Shown: positions 6,814 through 8,248 of the stretch, one piece after another
Position numbering within the stretch: position 1 is the stretch's first letter
Layout of the letters: the number at the start of each line of letters is the position of its first letter
Origin: Terriglobus sp.
GTDB taxonomy: Bacteria > Acidobacteriota > Terriglobia > Terriglobales > Acidobacteriaceae
Direction of reading: 5' to 3'
Length of the DNA stretch: 8,248 nt
NCBI GenBank assembly: GCA_023265355.1
Contig: JAHFTZ010000014.1
Coordinates: 1 to 8,248 of the forward strand
Made by a program: the position numbers and the translations under genes
Notes under the pieces: model-generated
The model's database searches: none
What the model saw: only the letters and a program-made list of their open reading frames with translations
What the model was told of the DNA's origin: nothing

Positions 6814-8007
6814 CTATTTCATCGTCTGCAGATAAGCCATCAGGTTATGAATGTCATCGTCCGTGTACTTGGGGAACTGGTCCACATGCGCCTGGAGCGA
6901 TTTGTCCACGTTCTCCTTGACGGAACCTCGAGGCCACGAACGGTAGCGCCCGGAAGCATCCGTGATCGCAATCGTGAACTCGTCGAGGTAGGAGATGATT
7001 CCGGCAACCTTCTCTCCTGAGGGCAGAGTGACCGTGGCTTTGGCCTTGCTGCCACGCGGATACAGCATCCTCTGTTCCAGTTGCAGACCTTCATAGCGTG
7101 TCGCAATGCCCTTGAGATCACCTGTCGGAGAATGGCAGGAGGAGCAACCGCCCGCGCCGTTGAAGTATTTCTTGCCTGCCTCGATATTGCCAGTCTGCAG
7201 ATCGCTCGTATCCACACCACGTCGGCGTCCTTGCTTCTGTGCCGCCGTTACGATCGTATGGATATACGCGACGACGCCAGCTGTTTCGTTCTCTGAGAAG
7301 CTGAAGCGCGGCATGCGCGGTGGACGTCCGTTGTGAATCACCTCGGCGATCTTGTCGCCGTTCACATCCGCGTTCACTAGTTTGGAACGCGTAAGATCCG
7401 GTCCCGTCTCGCCGCCGCCCGCATCGCGTCCGTGGCAGAAAGAGCAGTTCTGCTGGAAGAGAGATTTTCCGTTTTCAAGAAGAGGAGAGAGCGTGGCTGT
7501 AGACCCAACGTTCTGATTGACCGCGATCACTTCGCCGCTCTTCAGGAAGTGCAGCAGGTTCGAGAGGTCCACTTCGCTCAGCTTGGGAAAGGCGGGCATG
7601 CGGCCTTTGCCGTGGCGGACACGATCCGTGATTGCTGCATCATCGTAGCGATGACTCACGCCGATCAACGGAGGAAACGAGGGAGCAATGCCTTCGCGCT
7701 TTCCTCCATGGCAGATCGCGCAGTGGTCTTCGTAGACCTGCGCTCCGAGCACATCGACAGAGGCGGGTCCGGCTGGTGGAGCGGGCGAGGGAGTGGGGGC
7801 CTTCTGCCCCACCGCATCCAGAGCCGCAGCCAGGCGAAGATAGTGCGCGACCTCCTGATGCACCGCGGCGCTCTGCTGTGGCGTGAGCGTAGCAGCATCG
7901 GACGCCGCACGCACCCGCATCGGCGCATGCAGCATCGCACCCGTCACTGCAAGCAGGCCAAGGGTCGAAGCGGCGACGCGAGTTCTCTTCCTCAAGCTCT
8001 GTAGCAT
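6814..8007 (-). CDS. Exported tri-haem cytochrome c with a split third haem domain
   Basis: The protein has 397 residues. A basic N-region and hydrophobic stretch ending RVRA-AS (about 31-36) indicate Sec export. A short helical region and a Pro-rich linker (71-82) come next, then three class-I cytochrome c modules. Haem 1 is at CAICH (96-100) with Met 137 in GRMPAFPKL, and haem 2 is at CSFCH (188-192) with Met 232 in PRMPRF. Haem 3 is at CSSCH (288-292), but its last helix (YTDDDIHNLMAYL, 381-393) is separated from the haem motif by an extra beta-rich segment of about 75 residues (VTLPSGEKVAGIISYLDEF, DASGRYRSW). The usual Met-Pro before that helix is absent. It probably carries electrons between the flanking quinoprotein and copper oxidase (inference). 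The ATG lies 8 nt after the upstream stop codon, and its Shine-Dalgarno (TAGGA) overlaps that stop, suggesting translational coupling. Confidence 0.9.
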   Translation of the reverse strand: MLQSLRKRTRVAASTLGLLAVTGAMLHAPMRVRAASDAATLTPQQSAAVHQEVAHYLRLAAALDAVGQKAPTPSPAPPAGPASVDVLGAQVYEDHCAICHGGKREGIAPSFPPLIGVSHRYDDAAITDRVRHGKGRMPAFPKLSEVDLSNLLHFLKSGEVIAVNQNVGSTATLSPLLENGKSLFQQNCSFCHGRDAGGGETGPDLTRSKLVNADVNGDKIAEVIHNGRPPRMPRFSFSENETAGVVAYIHTIVTAAQKQGRRRGVDTSDLQTGNIEAGKKYFNGAGGCSSCHSPTGDLKGIATRYEGLQLEQRMLYPRGSKAKATVTLPSGEKVAGIISYLDEFTIAITDASGRYRSWPRGSVKENVDKSLQAHVDQFPKYTDDDIHNLMAYLQTMK

Positions 8008-8015
8008 TCTCTGTC

Positions 8016-8248
8016 CTACCCCGCATATTTGATCAACTGCATAAAGCCGTAATCCATGTGGAGCTGCTGATGGCAGTGCATCAGCGTGTCGCCGGGGTTG
8101 TTCGCTACAAAGTCCACGGCGACCGACTGCAACGGCATGACGTTAATCACGTCTTTCATCAGACCGCTCAACTGCGTCTTTCCAATCTGTGTCACTTCAA
8201 AGCTGTGCCGGTGTAGATGCATCGGGTGTTGGTCGCCGCTGCCGTTGC
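8016..8248 (-). CDS. Multicopper oxidase, C-terminal part (5' end outside window)
   Basis: Only the last 76 complete codons are visible; the frame is open through the window edge. The two C-terminal copper-binding motifs are clear. HPMHLHRHSFEV gives one type 1, one type 2 and one type 3 histidine, and MHCHQQLHMDYGFM (about 8040-8081) gives the His-Cys-His of the type 3/type 1 centres plus the second type 1 His. Multicopper oxidases oxidise organic or metal substrates, or accept electrons from redox proteins, and reduce O2 to water. The residue at the type 1 axial position (after Gly) is Phe, with Met following it. The usual Gly between the last two histidines of HLHGH is Arg. It is the first visible gene of the minus-strand redox operon and probably supplies the oxygen-reducing end. 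Domain number and signal peptide cannot be judged. Confidence 0.88.
   Translation of the reverse strand, partial: NGSGDQHPMHLHRHSFEVTQIGKTQLSGLMKDVINVMPLQSVAVDFVANNPGDTLMHCHQQLHMDYGFMQLIKYAG

Noticed and set aside
1..8248. Mobile elements, CRISPR arrays, tRNA or rRNA genes
   Set aside because: No transposase or integrase motifs, spaced direct repeats, or RNA-gene cores were seen on either strand, and almost all the sequence is accounted for by coding regions.

Overview
The window is a dense, roughly 60% G+C bacterial stretch with seven protein genes and almost no non-coding DNA. The gene content suggests an acidobacterium of the Terriglobales/Granulicella/Edaphobacter kind. The first gene is a carboxypeptidase-regulatory-domain protein with a C-terminal part I associate with Acidobacteriota, and the PQQ-dehydrogenase-like protein resembles the acidobacterial 'empty quinoprotein' group. 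This assignment rests on recognising families, not on any search.

Layout. Positions 2-934 (+) hold the 3' part of the regulatory-domain protein, whose 5' end lies outside the window. It converges, 6 nt apart, on a metabolite:H+ symporter-like MFS transporter (941-2236, -). A short divergent region then leads into a three-gene plus-strand operon of exported redox proteins: a di-haem cytochrome c peroxidase/MauG-like protein (about 2314-3378), a cupredoxin-like lipoprotein (3390-4151) and a seven-bladed YVTN beta-propeller lipoprotein (4148-5215). Running towards it on the minus strand is a second redox operon. In transcription order this is a multicopper oxidase (5' end outside the window, stop at 8016), a tri-haem cytochrome c (6814-8007) and a PQQ-dehydrogenase-like beta-propeller (5216-6757). 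The two redox operons meet with no intervening base: TAA of one is followed directly by the reverse-complemented TAG of the other. A 10-bp inverted repeat is centred exactly on that junction.

How the genes may work together (inference). All six redox proteins look exported or membrane-anchored. The minus-strand set looks like a short extracytoplasmic electron chain: a dehydrogenase-like propeller, a soluble tri-haem carrier, and a copper oxidase that would pass electrons to oxygen. The plus-strand set combines the three fold types found in methylamine-dehydrogenase clusters (MauG-like di-haem enzyme, blue-copper-like protein, beta-propeller) but has no small catalytic subunit. The quinoprotein lacks the vicinal cysteines and the usual metal-binding glutamate, so its cofactor is in doubt. 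No RNA genes, CRISPR arrays, insertion sequences or integrase genes were seen.
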